NCBI RefSeq assembly: GCF_900188255.1
Contig: NZ_FZNS01000007.1
Location: forward strand, 124,001 to 188,000
DNA from: Hymenobacter mucosus
Lineage (GTDB): Bacteria; Bacteroidota; Bacteroidia; Cytophagales; Hymenobacteraceae
DNA: 64,000 nucleotides
Direction of reading: 5' to 3'
Shown: positions 27,447 through 37,319 of the stretch, piece by piece
Position numbering within the stretch: position 1 is the first letter of the stretch
How the letters are laid out: each line of letters opens with the position of its first letter
Notes under the pieces: model-generated
Told to the model about the DNA's origin: nothing
Databases searched by the model: none
The model's input: only the letters and a program-made list of their open reading frames with translations
Translations under genes and position numbers: made by a program

Positions 27447-28625
27447 GTGAACAAACACTTATTACCCCTCTCCCTCGGAGGACTTGCCATCGGTACCACT
27501 GAATTCGTGATGATGGGCTTGCTGCCCTACATTGCCCGCGACTTCGACGTCTCTATTCCGCAGGCGGGCTACGGCATCTCTGCCTATGCTCTGGGCGTGG
27601 TTATTGGAGCCCCACTGCTTACGGAACTAGGTCGCAACCTTGCACCAAAGAAACTGCTGCTACTGTTAATGCTGCTGTTTACCGTCTGTAATACGCTTTC
27701 AGCCTTCGCCCCCAGCAACACCGTTTTATGTCTGACCCGGCTGCTATCGGGCTTGCCGCACGGTGCGTTCTTCGGCGTGGGCTCGGTGGTGGCAAGCCGG
27801 CTGGCCGCCGAAGGCAAACAGGCCCAGGCAATTTCCGTCATGTTTGCCGGCCTCACCATTGCCAATTTGCTAACCGTGCCGCTAGGCACTTTCGTTGGGC
27901 AGCATTACTCCTGGCGCTACGCCCTCGGCGGCCTGGGCGGGGTAGGACTGCTGACGCTATTAGCCATTTACTTTTTCCTGCCCGCATTACCTGCTCAACG
28001 AGTTGGCAGCCATAGCGCCGAGCTAGCCCTGATTAAGAAAGCAGATACTTGGCTGATTATTCTAATCACGGCCATCGGCACTGGGGGGCTGTTTTGCTGG
28101 GTGAGCTACATTGCCCCGCTCATGACGGAGGTTTCGCGCTTCCCCGCCCATTACGTGCCCTACATCATGATGCTGGTTGGCCTGGGCATGTTCGTAGGCA
28201 ACCTGGTAGGCGGCAAGCTCGCCGACCGCGTTGCGCCGGTGCAAGCGTGTTTGGTTTTGCTGCTGGCCATGGCGGGGGCCCTGGTGGTCATCTTTTTCGT
28301 GTCAGAAAACCAAATACTGTCGCTGCTAATGACGTTTGTGGCTGGCTGCTGCTCCCTAGCCTTGGCCGCGCCCATTCAGATTCTGATGATCAATAGCTCT
28401 AAGGGTGCCGAAATGCTGGGTGCTTCCATCACGCAGGCGGCCTTCAACATGGGTAATGCCCTAGGGGCTTTTCTGGGCGGGCTACCCCTGGCGGCGGGCT
28501 ATGGTTATACCTCGCCCGAACTTGTGGGCGTGGGCATGGCACTGGCCGGGTCGGGCTTTGCCTACGTGCTGCTCAGCCGGTCTCGCCGGATAGAACCTGC
28601 CCCAGCTCCCGTTCCGGTGGGCTAG
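27447..28625 (+). CDS. MFS transporter, DHA1 (AraJ-like) family
   Basis: Twelve-helix inner-membrane transporter of the major facilitator superfamily, about 392 residues. The first helix LPLSLGGLAIGTTEFVMMGLLPYIA is strongly typical of the AraJ/sugar-efflux-like DHA1 group; a conserved loop follows as LTELGRNLAPKKLLLLL, and RLLSGLPHGAFFGVGSVVA is also a group hallmark. The frame is open upstream to a GTG at 27405, but the GTG at 27447 (VNKHLLPLSLGG) puts the start directly before the first helix as in relatives. Such proteins export sugars, arabinose-like compounds or drugs. The substrate is unknown, and a link to the arabinose locus 7 kb away is only suggestive. Confidence 0.92.
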   Translation: MNKHLLPLSLGGLAIGTTEFVMMGLLPYIARDFDVSIPQAGYGISAYALGVVIGAPLLTELGRNLAPKKLLLLLMLLFTVCNTLSAFAPSNTVLCLTRLLSGLPHGAFFGVGSVVASRLAAEGKQAQAISVMFAGLTIANLLTVPLGTFVGQHYSWRYALGGLGGVGLLTLLAIYFFLPALPAQRVGSHSAELALIKKADTWLIILITAIGTGGLFCWVSYIAPLMTEVSRFPAHYVPYIMMLVGLGMFVGNLVGGKLADRVAPVQACLVLLLAMAGALVVIFFVSENQILSLLMTFVAGCCSLALAAPIQILMINSSKGAEMLGASITQAAFNMGNALGAFLGGLPLAAGYGYTSPELVGVGMALAGSGFAYVLLSRSRRIEPAPAPVPVG

Positions 28626-28664
28626 CATGCCTAGTCGATTCGTCTTTCCGTAGCCTTTTTCCGT

Positions 28665-29528
28665 ATGGAACCCTCGTTGCCCTGGCATGCTGCCTTTTAC
28701 CCTGTGAATCCTTCTCTGCCGTATTTCCTCTGGCTGTATGAAATGCCCACGTGGCTACTAGCCGTGCTGATTGTGGGCCTGACTTTGCTGCTCTCGTTGG
28801 CGGGCCTGTACTTCACTCACCGTTGGCTGCACCAGAGTGAGGCGCCCAACCAAATTGACAACGGAACGGTTGGCTGGTTTTTTTCGGGCGTCACTGTGCT
28901 TTATGGCCTGACCCTGGGTTTACTCACCGTGGCCAGCTGGCAGAACTACTCCACGGCATCCGGTATTGCGTCTCAGGAAGCAGCCACCCTAGCCGTGCTC
29001 TACCGCGACCTGAGCGGCTACCCCGATAGCACCCGCCAGCCGCTGCAACGGCAACTACACAACTACACCCGCTTCATTGTGCAGGAGTCGTGGCCGGCCC
29101 AGCAGCGGGGCTTAGCCAACGACACCGAACGGTTGGTACTCACAAAGTTTCAGCTTGCGCTCCTGCACACCGACGTACCCACACGAGCCCTGCAGGTGCT
29201 GCATGGGGAGGTCATCGAAACCTTCAACACCCTGGTAGAATTGCGCCGACAACGCATTGAAAGTGTGGGCACCGGCGTACCGGCTGTGCTATGGGCTGCC
29301 GTACTGATTGGCGCATTGGTTACCATTGGCTTTTCCTACTGCTTCGTGGTAGCAAGCTTCCGCCTGCACGCTCTCCTAACCGGGCTGCTAGCGCTGATGG
29401 TGGGGATAATGGTCTTTCTGATTGCGGCCCTAGATCATCCGTACCTAGGGGAAGTCAGCGTTACGCCCGAAGCCTACCAACTGGTGCTCAACCAAGTAAT
29501 GGCCCCAACCAAGCAACCCTTGCCGTAG
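28665..29528 (+). CDS. DUF4239-type membrane protein
   Basis: 287-residue integral membrane protein with helices near residues 28-50 (WLLAVLIVGLTLLLSLAGLYF), 70-90 (VGWFFSGVTVLYGLTLGLLTV), 205-230 and 235-255. The central part is a soluble helical segment (EAATLAVLYRDLSGYPDSTRQPLQRQLHNYTRF). This arrangement matches the DUF4239 family, which is distantly related to bestrophins. An internal Met at MPTWLLAVLIV would give a shorter start. It lies 39 bases after the MFS gene and may share its transcript. The function is unknown. Confidence 0.7.
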   Translation: MEPSLPWHAAFYPVNPSLPYFLWLYEMPTWLLAVLIVGLTLLLSLAGLYFTHRWLHQSEAPNQIDNGTVGWFFSGVTVLYGLTLGLLTVASWQNYSTASGIASQEAATLAVLYRDLSGYPDSTRQPLQRQLHNYTRFIVQESWPAQQRGLANDTERLVLTKFQLALLHTDVPTRALQVLHGEVIETFNTLVELRRQRIESVGTGVPAVLWAAVLIGALVTIGFSYCFVVASFRLHALLTGLLALMVGIMVFLIAALDHPYLGEVSVTPEAYQLVLNQVMAPTKQPLP

Positions 29529-29903
29529 CGGCGCACCTTACTAGCACCTCAGCCCGCAAGTGCAGTAGAACTGTTACGCGATAAAACGTAGGGGCTAGCA
29601 ACGCTATTCTGAAGTTGACTACCAGGGTGCTTGGGTGAAGAGGCCGAGTAAGAAACGGGAAATCCTTTTTGTCCGCTGCCAGCACTAGTAGCACTGGGCG
29701 ACCCAATAACCTTACGTTGATGGCTACATCACCTCGTATTCTCCACTTTTTCGCAAGTCTAATCCGTTCAACTTAGGGGAAGCCACGCCTGTCCTCTTAT
29801 TGCAACTAGCTATCTGCGTGGAGTACGCAAAGTACCCCTACCCGACGCCAAAAAAGCTCTGACCGGTTGGCCGTTCACTAGTACTCATTGAGCGGTCCGG
29901 TTA

Positions 29904-30590
29904 CTACAGTGGGTATTTTTCGAGCACGAATACGTGCAGGGGCTTACGGAGCTCGAAGCCCAACCTCCGATATAAGGCGTAGGCTCTGGTGTTGTCCTCG
30001 TACACATGCAGAAAGGGCGTGCGGCCCGCAGCCAAGATACGGCTCAGCTGATGTAGCATGAGCTGCTGGGCATACCCGCGGCCAAGGTACTCAGGGTGAG
30101 TGCACACCGCGCTGATTTCGGTGTAGGATGATGGCTGCAGGCGTTGCCCAGCCATGGCTACCAGCTGGCCCTCTTGAAAGACGCCGTAGTATTCCCCCAG
30201 AGCGATAGTGCGGGCCAAAAACGGACCGGGGTTGGTCAGGGACGTGAGAGCGAGCATGGCTGGTACATCCTGCTCTTGCAAAGCCACCAAGTTGCTGTCA
30301 GCTACAGCAAGGGGCGCAGAATGGGGGTATACCAGTTGCAGTAGTTCTTTGTGTAGCAGCAGCTTCCAGCCAACGGGCAGGACCAAGGGTTCTGCCGTGA
30401 AAAGTACGGTTGGAGCACCTAGCGGAGACAACTCGTGTAAGCGGGCAAAAGCCTGGGTCGAGGTATCGGCCATACCTGCAAAGGCTCCAATGTCGCGAGG
30501 GAAGACCCGGGCTAGTTCGTCGCCTAGTGCTAGGGTCTGGTTGCCAGTGCATAAGGCATTCCAGATGGGGTTATCTAAGGGGTGCTCCAT
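29904..30590 (-). CDS. GNAT-family N-acetyltransferase
   Basis: 228-residue acetyl-CoA-dependent acyltransferase. The C-terminal half holds the GNAT fold: YTEISAVCTHPEYLGRGYAQQLMLHQL is motif A with the acetyl-CoA pyrophosphate loop (R/Q-x-x-G-x-G/A as LGRGYA), and HVYEDNTRAYALYRRLGFELRK is motif B. The N-terminal half (LDNPIWNALCTGNQTLALG) is typical of FR47-like members in Bacteroidota. The acceptor is unknown. It is transcribed away from the upstream plus-strand genes and stands alone. Confidence 0.9.
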   Translation of the reverse strand: MEHPLDNPIWNALCTGNQTLALGDELARVFPRDIGAFAGMADTSTQAFARLHELSPLGAPTVLFTAEPLVLPVGWKLLLHKELLQLVYPHSAPLAVADSNLVALQEQDVPAMLALTSLTNPGPFLARTIALGEYYGVFQEGQLVAMAGQRLQPSSYTEISAVCTHPEYLGRGYAQQLMLHQLSRILAAGRTPFLHVYEDNTRAYALYRRLGFELRKPLHVFVLEKYPL

Positions 30591-30767
30591 GTAGGTGTAT
30601 GAGACCAGAAGGCAGATAGCAACCTATCGGCTTCGTTCAATTTGCTGGGCGCTTGCCGGGGTAGATGAGATGATAGCAAGCGCAAAGCTACGCGCCCCTG
30701 TGCGTTGATACTACCCCCACGGAGCAGGCCAGTACTGATTGTGCCTACCCCACGGTGTTGCGGCGCT

Positions 30768-31230
30768 TCAGCAAGTCGGTGCCGCGCCAAATGCCGTGCC
30801 GTTGTCCGATTTTTTCCGCCGACTTACTAGCCGGAAGCCGGCCGCTTCGTGCAGGAATACACTGGCCGGATTCTCAGTAAATGCCTGCCTGCAACGTCCA
30901 CATGCCTTGGGCTTCCGATTCGGCCACCAGCGCTGGTAGCAACTGCCGTCCCGCACCCTGCCTGCGGGCATCGGCCGCCACGTATATGCTCACCTCCCCC
31001 ACGCCGCCGCACACGCAGCGGCCCGACCTTAGGCTAAGAGCCGCCTAGCCCAGTGCCCGGCCCCCGTCAATGGTAGCTACAAACCGGCTGTGAGTTAGAT
31101 GATCTTTGTCCCACTCTTTCCAACTGGGCGCCGTGGTTTGAAAGGTAGCATTGCCAGTGTCAAGGCCCTACTCCTAGATGGCTAGTACCTCGGGCCAGTG
31201 GACGACGATAAACGTCTGTAGAATCCTAAC
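30768..31230 (-). pseudogene. Phosphinothricin acetyltransferase-like GNAT pseudogene
   Basis: Minus-strand remnant of a GNAT enzyme of the PAT/YncA type. Reading down the strand it gives HWPEVLAI, then two stops within five codons, then GNATFQTTAPSWKEWDKDHL, SRFVATIDGGRALG, a TAG where a Trp is expected, AALSLRSGRCVCGGVGEVSIYVAADARRQGAGRQLLPALV, ESEAQGMWTLQAGIY, a frameshift, and ENPASVFLHEAAGFRLVSRR. Family landmarks (GNATFQT; R-x-x-G-x-G as RRQGAG; WTLQAGI; LHEAAGF) are clear, and with at least three stops and one frameshift it cannot make a working enzyme. Confidence 0.8.
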
Positions 31231-31287
31231 AAGTAGGAGCAGTAGGGGGCGGGCTCAGTTACGCTGAAGCCTCACATAGTACATTGC

Positions 31288-31599
31288 TTAACAAATACTT
31301 TCCGCCAGCACTTGCTTAATCAGGGAAGGGGCTACCGGCCAGCTGGCGGGAAATTTAGCAAGAAGTAAAAGCCCCGCCACTAAGGCAAACAGCACAGCCA
31401 CGCACAGCCACCAAAACAACCGTTGCTCCGTTGCAGGAGGTTGGGGCCACCACAGGATTAGGGGAAGCACCAGCGGCATGAGGGTAGTTACTTGTTGGTG
31501 CCCCCGCAGGTGCAAGCATATCCCAGTGGCAATGGCTAACGCAGCCCCTATCACCAGCAAGTATTGCTGCCAGCGAGGAAGGTTAGGAAGTGGTATCAT
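31288..31599 (-). CDS. Small hypothetical membrane protein
   Basis: 103-residue protein with three predicted membrane helices: YLLVIGAALAIATGICLHL, TTLMPLVLPLILWW and LFWWLCVAVLFALVAGLLLLA. The ATG at 31599 (MIPLPNLPRWQQ) puts the first helix close to the N-terminus and is preferred over the upstream start at 31641. No family was recognised. It is flanked by the GNAT pseudogene and a long spacer, so context gives no hint of function. Confidence 0.55.
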   Translation of the reverse strand: MIPLPNLPRWQQYLLVIGAALAIATGICLHLRGHQQVTTLMPLVLPLILWWPQPPATEQRLFWWLCVAVLFALVAGLLLLAKFPASWPVAPSLIKQVLAESIC

Positions 31600-31641
31600 A
31601 GAACGACAAGTGCCAAGTGAAATAATAGCTACTGCGCCCAT

Positions 31642-32665
31642 CCTATCAGGGTGTCAGCAACATAATGTAGAATGTGGACCGATGGTTGACCTTTGGGATC
31701 CAACGCAGGGGTGAAAGGTAGGATTAGCAGTATCAGCAGCTAAGTGACTGATATACAGATGCCAACTTGTCAATTTCCTTTATCTTCTTCCCATAGCATT
31801 CTAGAGCCTAGGAGCTGCCCACCTTTCTGTGGAAATCAAGCCTAGTTCCTGAGGTAAAAAAAGAAGAGATACATCCGCACTCCAAACCCTCCCACAAAGA
31901 CAAGAGCTATGCTATGCTACCCTACCGCATACCCCACATGCCCACAATATTCACGCCCGGTGCACATAGTGCCGCAAGGGCACACCCAAAAATCCGGTAC
32001 AACCTGTGTACTGACCACACTAAAATGGCAATGCTGATTTTTGGACGTTACGCCCGGACGGCACGATTCACACTGGAGTACAAGGGTAGATACGCAGCGA
32101 ATATAGTAGGTAATCGGTGAGTGAGCCTCGTTGCTACAGTCTCCGTCCCCGCCGACATTCCAGTTAGCCAAGCCCAACCTGGGCCGGTGCTGACTTACCA
32201 GAAGCAGAACACCGCCTACACTAGATGCCCAACGGTGTCGTACTCCTACCCTACTAGTAATAGAAGCCCTACCCTGGCAAGTAGTTTCCAACACTCTGTC
32301 ATACAGTTATTTACAGATTTTATTTTACCCTTACCAAATGGCAGCTACGCTCTTTCTGAACCACATGACTTGCTGGCATAGACGAATTTCTTGCGTGTCA
32401 CTTGCAGTTCATACTACCCAACCAACCACAACTTTATTTTACTGCTAATTAAGCTACCACCTTGTCGCTATGTAAGGCCACCTACTTGCTGATAAGAGCC
32501 GAAAAAGCGGTACAGGCCTGCGGAGGCAATGCGCTGTGAGTTGCGCCGAAGCAGCCTAGATGCCCTGGTTGTCAATCGACACATGCGCCTCGCACTCCTA
32601 GTAATGCATTTGACATTCAACGTACTAATCCAATGCTCACCTATGCGTCATTGCTTCTGGCTGCA
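31642..32665. other. Long intergenic stretch without supported features
   Basis: About 1 kb in which short open frames on both strands show no recognisable protein character or consistent codon bias. No tRNA, repeat or hairpin was seen until the terminator at 32666. Confidence 0.4.
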
Positions 32666-32720
32666 CTGCCTAAACAGAGCAGCCCGCGGCCAATGGCCGC
32701 GGGCTGCTCTGTTTAGGCAG
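32666..32720 (-). terminator. Strong intrinsic terminator hairpin
   Basis: Perfect 27-base-pair inverted repeat, 32666-32692 with 32694-32720, ending six bases from the stop codon of the roadblock-like gene. The stem contains GCAGCCCGCGG and is closed at its base by A/T-rich AAACAG/CTGTTT. It serves the minus-strand gene and could act in both directions. Confidence 0.8.
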
Positions 32721-32726
32721 CTTACC

Positions 32727-33089
32727 TTAGTTCAAGACAGCCGATTGCGATTTCAAGATTTGACGGGCTACGGCCAGGTTGGTGTCGCGGGAATTCACAG
32801 CCAGGTAGATGAACTTGTCTGCTTTTGGCGACAGCTTAATTAGGTGTAGCTGATCGGTTAGGGTCAGCAGAATGTCCTGCACTGATTGATTAAGCTTCAG
32901 AGCCTGAATGGCTTTGAGCTTTTGCTTTACTACTTCCGTATTGTAGGCAGCAGCAGTATCAATATCAAACTCGGCGATGTTGGAATGAGACGCCAAGGGC
33001 ATTCCGGTTTCGGTTTCAACAACGGCTACTGCTAACAGAGTAGGTAGCGCTTCTAGAATTTCTTTTACGGCTTGCTTAGAAGACGGCAT
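32727..33089 (-). CDS. Roadblock/LC7-like small protein
   Basis: 120-residue soluble protein starting at MPSSKQAVKEILEALP (ATG at 33089; an upstream start at 33167 would add an unlikely hydrophobic leader). The strand-helix order and the pattern LLAVAVVETETGMPLASHS at the start, DILLTLTDQLHLIKLSPKADKFIYLAVNSRDTNLAVARQIL at the end, resemble roadblock/longin folds that in bacteria regulate small GTPases or polarity systems such as MglA/MglB. Assignment rests on fold resemblance only. The gene is monocistronic, with a strong terminator directly behind it. Confidence 0.6.
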   Translation of the reverse strand: MPSSKQAVKEILEALPTLLAVAVVETETGMPLASHSNIAEFDIDTAAAYNTEVVKQKLKAIQALKLNQSVQDILLTLTDQLHLIKLSPKADKFIYLAVNSRDTNLAVARQILKSQSAVLN

Positions 33090-33795
33090 AAGAGTAAGAA
33101 AGAAGAAAAAGAGTAAGTGAAAGCAATACTGTGATAACCTATACCTAAGCCGCCACGTGGGCAACACTAAGTAGGAAGGGGTTGCAAAACTAAGTAAAAG
33201 CCAATCGCTATGTTGCTACACCGCGATATGTACTTTATGAAGGCAAAGTAACTTCATGAGCCTCAAACTGATTTTTAGTCTTATACGAAACTCACATTAT
33301 ACCCTTCGAATGAAGGCAAATGCCAAGCCAACGGAGGTACACTAACACTGAATAAGTAAAATTCTTTGTCGAGTATTTTCCTTGCTGCCGCATATCCACT
33401 GAGCGCGCGGAACATTTTATTGCTAAGTGTGCCTGCTTCATTAACTATTGCGCCAGTATAGCTTTTACCTCCTAAAAGTTGCGTTTACGGTTCAGCTGAC
33501 CCATTTAGTCTAAAAACGTTTCTGATATGCTAACCCAAGATGGTGGGCTGCTGCGGTAATGCTAGTGGGTGGTATAGCTTTCTGCGTTGTATTCTTGCAG
33601 AATCCCTATCCTTACCCCTGCTGAGAAGGTTGCTTCTCCCACGTTCTATACCTCCCCAACTGCTCTTGCCGCTGGGTGCTCCTGATGTCTGGCAGCGGTT
33701 TAGGAATTGGATGCCGCCGCATTGGGCTATGCGCGGGAACTACGCTGTTCCCTTATGAGGTGAGAGTGTATATTCACGACCCTGTTTGCGCTCCT
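33090..33795. other. Intergenic region between divergent genes
   Basis: About 700 bases separate the roadblock-like gene from the large kinase, which are transcribed away from each other. It should hold both promoters, but no convincing -33/-7 pair was fixed by eye. The kinase frame is open upstream to 33676, without protein character there. Confidence 0.35.
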
Positions 33796-36700
33796 ATGCA
33801 CGCTGCTTCCCCCTTCCAAGCCGTTGAACTGTTTCCCGCCGAATCATTGCTGCCGACGCTGCTCGACCTGGCAATAAATGGCCTCGTGCTTTGCACGCCC
33901 GTCTACGACTCCGCGGGTGCTCTTTCAGACCTGGCCCTGACGTATCTCAATCCTGCGGCGCAGGGCCTGCTACGGTTACCCGCCCAACCAGCCAGCACCT
34001 ACACTCAGCAATTTCCCAGCAGCCGCACGGACGGCAGTTGGGAAGCTTTGTACGATGTGTTCCAGTCAGGGCAGCAGCGCCAATTTTCACTTACCTACTC
34101 CATTGGAGGCGCGCAGCACATCTTGCGCGTAACCAGCCAGCGTGTGGGGGGCGGCCTGCTCCTGAGCCTCGCAGAAGATAGTTTACCCGGCGCTTCATCT
34201 GCGGAGAAAATACGCTGGGAGGATGGCAACCCGCACCTCTTGGACGCGGTGCTCGAAGGGCTGCAAGAATTCGTGTATCTGTTTGACCTCGACGGCCGCT
34301 TTCGGTACGTAAACAAACCCCTACTAAACCTGTGGGGTATAACGTTGGAGCAGGCCGTTGGCAAAAATTTCTTCGACCTTGGATACCCCGATGAACTAGC
34401 CCGACTGCATCAGGCGCAGATTCAGGAAGCCATTACCACCCAGCAGCCCGTGATGGGCGAGACGCTTTACACGAGTCCGGCCGGCAACACGGGCTATTAT
34501 GAGTACACATTTGTGCCGTTACTAGGAGCCGATGGTAGCGTGGAAGCCGTAGGGGGCCGCACCCAGCCCCTAACGGAATACCAGCAGGCCGCGGCTGCCT
34601 TAAGCGAGAGCGAAAGTAAGTACCGCGTCCTCTTCGATAGCATTGACGAAGGCTTTTGCCTGATTGAGATGTTATTCGATGAACTCCAGCACCCATTCGA
34701 CTACCGCTTTCTGGAAGTAAACCCCGCCTTTGAGAGGCAAACGGGCCTGGTGCAAGCCACTGGGCGTACTATTCGGGAGTTTGCACCCTTGCACGAGCAG
34801 CACTGGTTCGACATCTACGGCGAGGTAGCACGCACCGGTAAGCCGGTGCGCTTCGAGCAGCGCGCCGAGCAGCTACACCGCTGGTACGACGTATACGCCT
34901 TCCGCGTGGGTGAGCCGAACCAACACCAGGTAGCAGTCTTGTTCAGCGACATCTCTCAGCGTCGGCAGGCCGAGGAAGCCCTCCGCCGCAGTGAGCAGCA
35001 GCAGGCGTTTCTGCTTCAGTTCAGCGACCGGCTGCGGCCCCTGTCCGATCCGGCCGATATTCAATATCAGGCCGCGTGTGCGCTGGGCCAGCACTTAGGA
35101 GCTAGCCGGGTAGGCTACGCCGAGGACCAGGGCGACAACGAGCACATCGTCGTCACGCGCAACTACACCCAGCCTGGCGTACCCAGCATTGAGGGCCGCT
35201 ACCACTACAACGACTACGGGCCGGAGCTGCTGCACGCGTTCAAAGAAGGCCGAACGGTAGTCCGCCCCGACGTTGCCCGCGACCCCACGCTCACCGCCGA
35301 AGAAAAGCATGCTCACGCTGTGCTCCAACTTGGAGCCACCATTAATGTGCCTTTACTCAAAGACGGGAAGCTCATTGCAGTGCTCTTCATGCACTACCCG
35401 GAAGCACACGCCTGGACGGACTATGAGCTACTCTTGCTGAAGGAAACGGCCGAGCGCACCTGGGGCGCCGTGGTGCGCGCCCGCACCGAAGCGGCCCTGC
35501 GTGAGAGTGAGGAGCGCTTCCGGGTTATGGCCGATGCCGTGCCGCAGATTGTTTGGATTACCGATGGAGAAGGCCGGACGGAGTTCTTCAACCGGCAGTG
35601 GAGCCGCTATACTGGAGTATCCTACGAGTCCAGTACGGCAGCCGCTATATCCGGTGGCTTTGTACACCCGGAAGATGGCGCCCGCACGATGCAGGCGTTT
35701 GAGGAAGCGCGGCAAACCGGCGTCGTTTTTGAAGTCGAGCACCGCATTCGAGCTGCTGATGGTACGTACCGCTGGTTTCTGGTGCGAGCTGAGCCGTTTC
35801 ATGACCCCGTGAGCGGTCAAGTTACCCGTTGGTTTGGTTCTTCCGTCGATATTCATGACCGCAAACAGGTAGAAGAAGCCTTACGCCGAAGCGAGGAGCG
35901 CCTGCAAAAAGCGTTGTCCATTGATACGGTAGGCATCCTTTTCTTCGACTTGGATGGTCATATTCACGACAGCAACGCGGCCTTCGAGCGCATGAGCGGC
36001 TATACCCGCGCCGACTTAGCCAGCGGCCACATTCACATAGACACGCTGACAGACCCGGAGTTTGTCGCGGCCTCTCACCAGGCCTTGCAAGAGTTGCGCA
36101 CTACTGGGGAAAGTACGCCCTTGGAGAAGCAGTACCGGCGTCCCGACGGCGCGCCCTGGTGGGGTTTGTCTGCGGGCAAGCGCCTAAGCGAAACGGAGTG
36201 CGTGAAGTTCATACTCGACATAACGGAGGCCAAGCGCGCGGAAGAAGCCCTTCGCCGGTCGGAACAACAGCACCAGCGCTCCAACGCGCGGCTCATGCGC
36301 ACCAACCAAGACTTGGACAACTTCGTGTACGCCGCTTCGCACGACCTCAAGCAGCCAGTCAATAATCTACGTGGCTTGTTTGAAGAGCTGTACCGCAGCA
36401 TTCAGTTTACCGATCCGGAGGAAGAGGAGTTGTTGGTACCGCTGATTCAGCAGGCTTTGCAGCAGCTCGGCAGCACCATTGATGAGCTAGCCGCGCTAGG
36501 ACAAGCCCAGCAAGCCGGCGAGGCCCCAGCCGAAACCGTGTCGTTAGCTGAGCTGACGGAAGAGGTGCTTAGCTTGTTAGAGCTCCAGGTGCGAACGGCG
36601 CGGGCCCGTATTACCACCGACTTCGGCGCCTACCCCATTCTATCCTTCCCACGGGTTAACCTACGTACTATCCTGCTAAACCTGTTAAGCAACTCGCTGA

Positions 36701-36990
36701 AATACACCGACCCGCAACGGCCGGCGCGCATTCACATTTCGGTATGGCTCGACGCCGGGCAGCCCGTGCTGGTAGTGGAAGACAACGGCCTGGGCTTCGA
36801 CGCGGAGAAGTACGGGGAGCAGCTATTTCACTTGTTTCGTCGGCTGCACCAGCACACCTCCGGCTCGGGGGTAGGGTTATACTTGGTCAACCGTATTGTG
36901 CAAGCCAGCGGCGGCCGCATCGAGGTTGATAGCCAAGAAGGGGAAGGCGCTACCTTCCGGGTATGGCTAGGTCAGCCTTCACTAGGCTAG
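33796..36990 (+). CDS. Large PAS/GAF hybrid sensor histidine kinase
   Basis: Cytoplasmic sensor kinase of 1064 residues from the ATG at 33796 (MHAASPFQAVELFP). Order: an N-terminal PAS-like domain (about 10-140, similar to the kinase at 24397), PAS (about 150-265, FVYLFDLDGRFRYVNKPLLNLWG), PAS (about 285-400), GAF (about 415-575, INVPLLKDGKLIAVLFMHY), PAS (about 580-705, WFLVRAEPFHDPVSGQVTRW), PAS (about 710-830, SNAAFERMSGYTRADL), HisKA with the phospho-acceptor His849 in ASHDLKQPV, and HATPase_c with LLSNSLKYT, EDNGLGF and GSGVGLYLV. No membrane segment or receiver domain is present, and no response regulator is encoded nearby. The signals sensed are unknown. Confidence 0.94.
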   Translation: MHAASPFQAVELFPAESLLPTLLDLAINGLVLCTPVYDSAGALSDLALTYLNPAAQGLLRLPAQPASTYTQQFPSSRTDGSWEALYDVFQSGQQRQFSLTYSIGGAQHILRVTSQRVGGGLLLSLAEDSLPGASSAEKIRWEDGNPHLLDAVLEGLQEFVYLFDLDGRFRYVNKPLLNLWGITLEQAVGKNFFDLGYPDELARLHQAQIQEAITTQQPVMGETLYTSPAGNTGYYEYTFVPLLGADGSVEAVGGRTQPLTEYQQAAAALSESESKYRVLFDSIDEGFCLIEMLFDELQHPFDYRFLEVNPAFERQTGLVQATGRTIREFAPLHEQHWFDIYGEVARTGKPVRFEQRAEQLHRWYDVYAFRVGEPNQHQVAVLFSDISQRRQAEEALRRSEQQQAFLLQFSDRLRPLSDPADIQYQAACALGQHLGASRVGYAEDQGDNEHIVVTRNYTQPGVPSIEGRYHYNDYGPELLHAFKEGRTVVRPDVARDPTLTAEEKHAHAVLQLGATINVPLLKDGKLIAVLFMHYPEAHAWTDYELLLLKETAERTWGAVVRARTEAALRESEERFRVMADAVPQIVWITDGEGRTEFFNRQWSRYTGVSYESSTAAAISGGFVHPEDGARTMQAFEEARQTGVVFEVEHRIRAADGTYRWFLVRAEPFHDPVSGQVTRWFGSSVDIHDRKQVEEALRRSEERLQKALSIDTVGILFFDLDGHIHDSNAAFERMSGYTRADLASGHIHIDTLTDPEFVAASHQALQELRTTGESTPLEKQYRRPDGAPWWGLSAGKRLSETECVKFILDITEAKRAEEALRRSEQQHQRSNARLMRTNQDLDNFVYAASHDLKQPVNNLRGLFEELYRSIQFTDPEEEELLVPLIQQALQQLGSTIDELAALGQAQQAGEAPAETVSLAELTEEVLSLLELQVRTARARITTDFGAYPILSFPRVNLRTILLNLLSNSLKYTDPQRPARIHISVWLDAGQPVLVVEDNGLGFDAEKYGEQLFHLFRRLHQHTSGSGVGLYLVNRIVQASGGRIEVDSQEGEGATFRVWLGQPSLG

Positions 36991-37319
36991 TAAGCCCCTG
37001 ACTGGTGAGGCCAAGTTGGCTAGCAGGACGCGGTAGCACGCTTATACATAGCCCACCAACTATAAGTATATTCCTAAACTGTGCTGCTGGGCCCCTACGG
37101 CTGCATTAACTGACGCTGGCACGACTCTACTATACATTGGCCTTAGAAGTAGTAACACCTCGGGCGAAGAATCGCGAGGCAATGGCATCACCCCTGAACT
37201 ATATATCACTACATGAATGCAACCTTCTAGCCAGTAAGAGAATCTGATTTAAGCCTGGGTTTCTGGCATTGCCAGACCACCCGTTTATTTCTTCTTCCTC
37301 TCTTTACTGTAGTTGCCTC
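36991..37319. other. Intergenic region
   Basis: 329 bases without a supported gene, hairpin or repeat. It precedes the LVIVD lipoprotein gene and presumably carries its promoter. Confidence 0.35.

Noticed and set aside
31914-32381. Open frames on both strands in the 1-kb spacer
   Set aside because: They overlap each other, lack recognisable motifs or signal sequences and have no conserved-looking composition.
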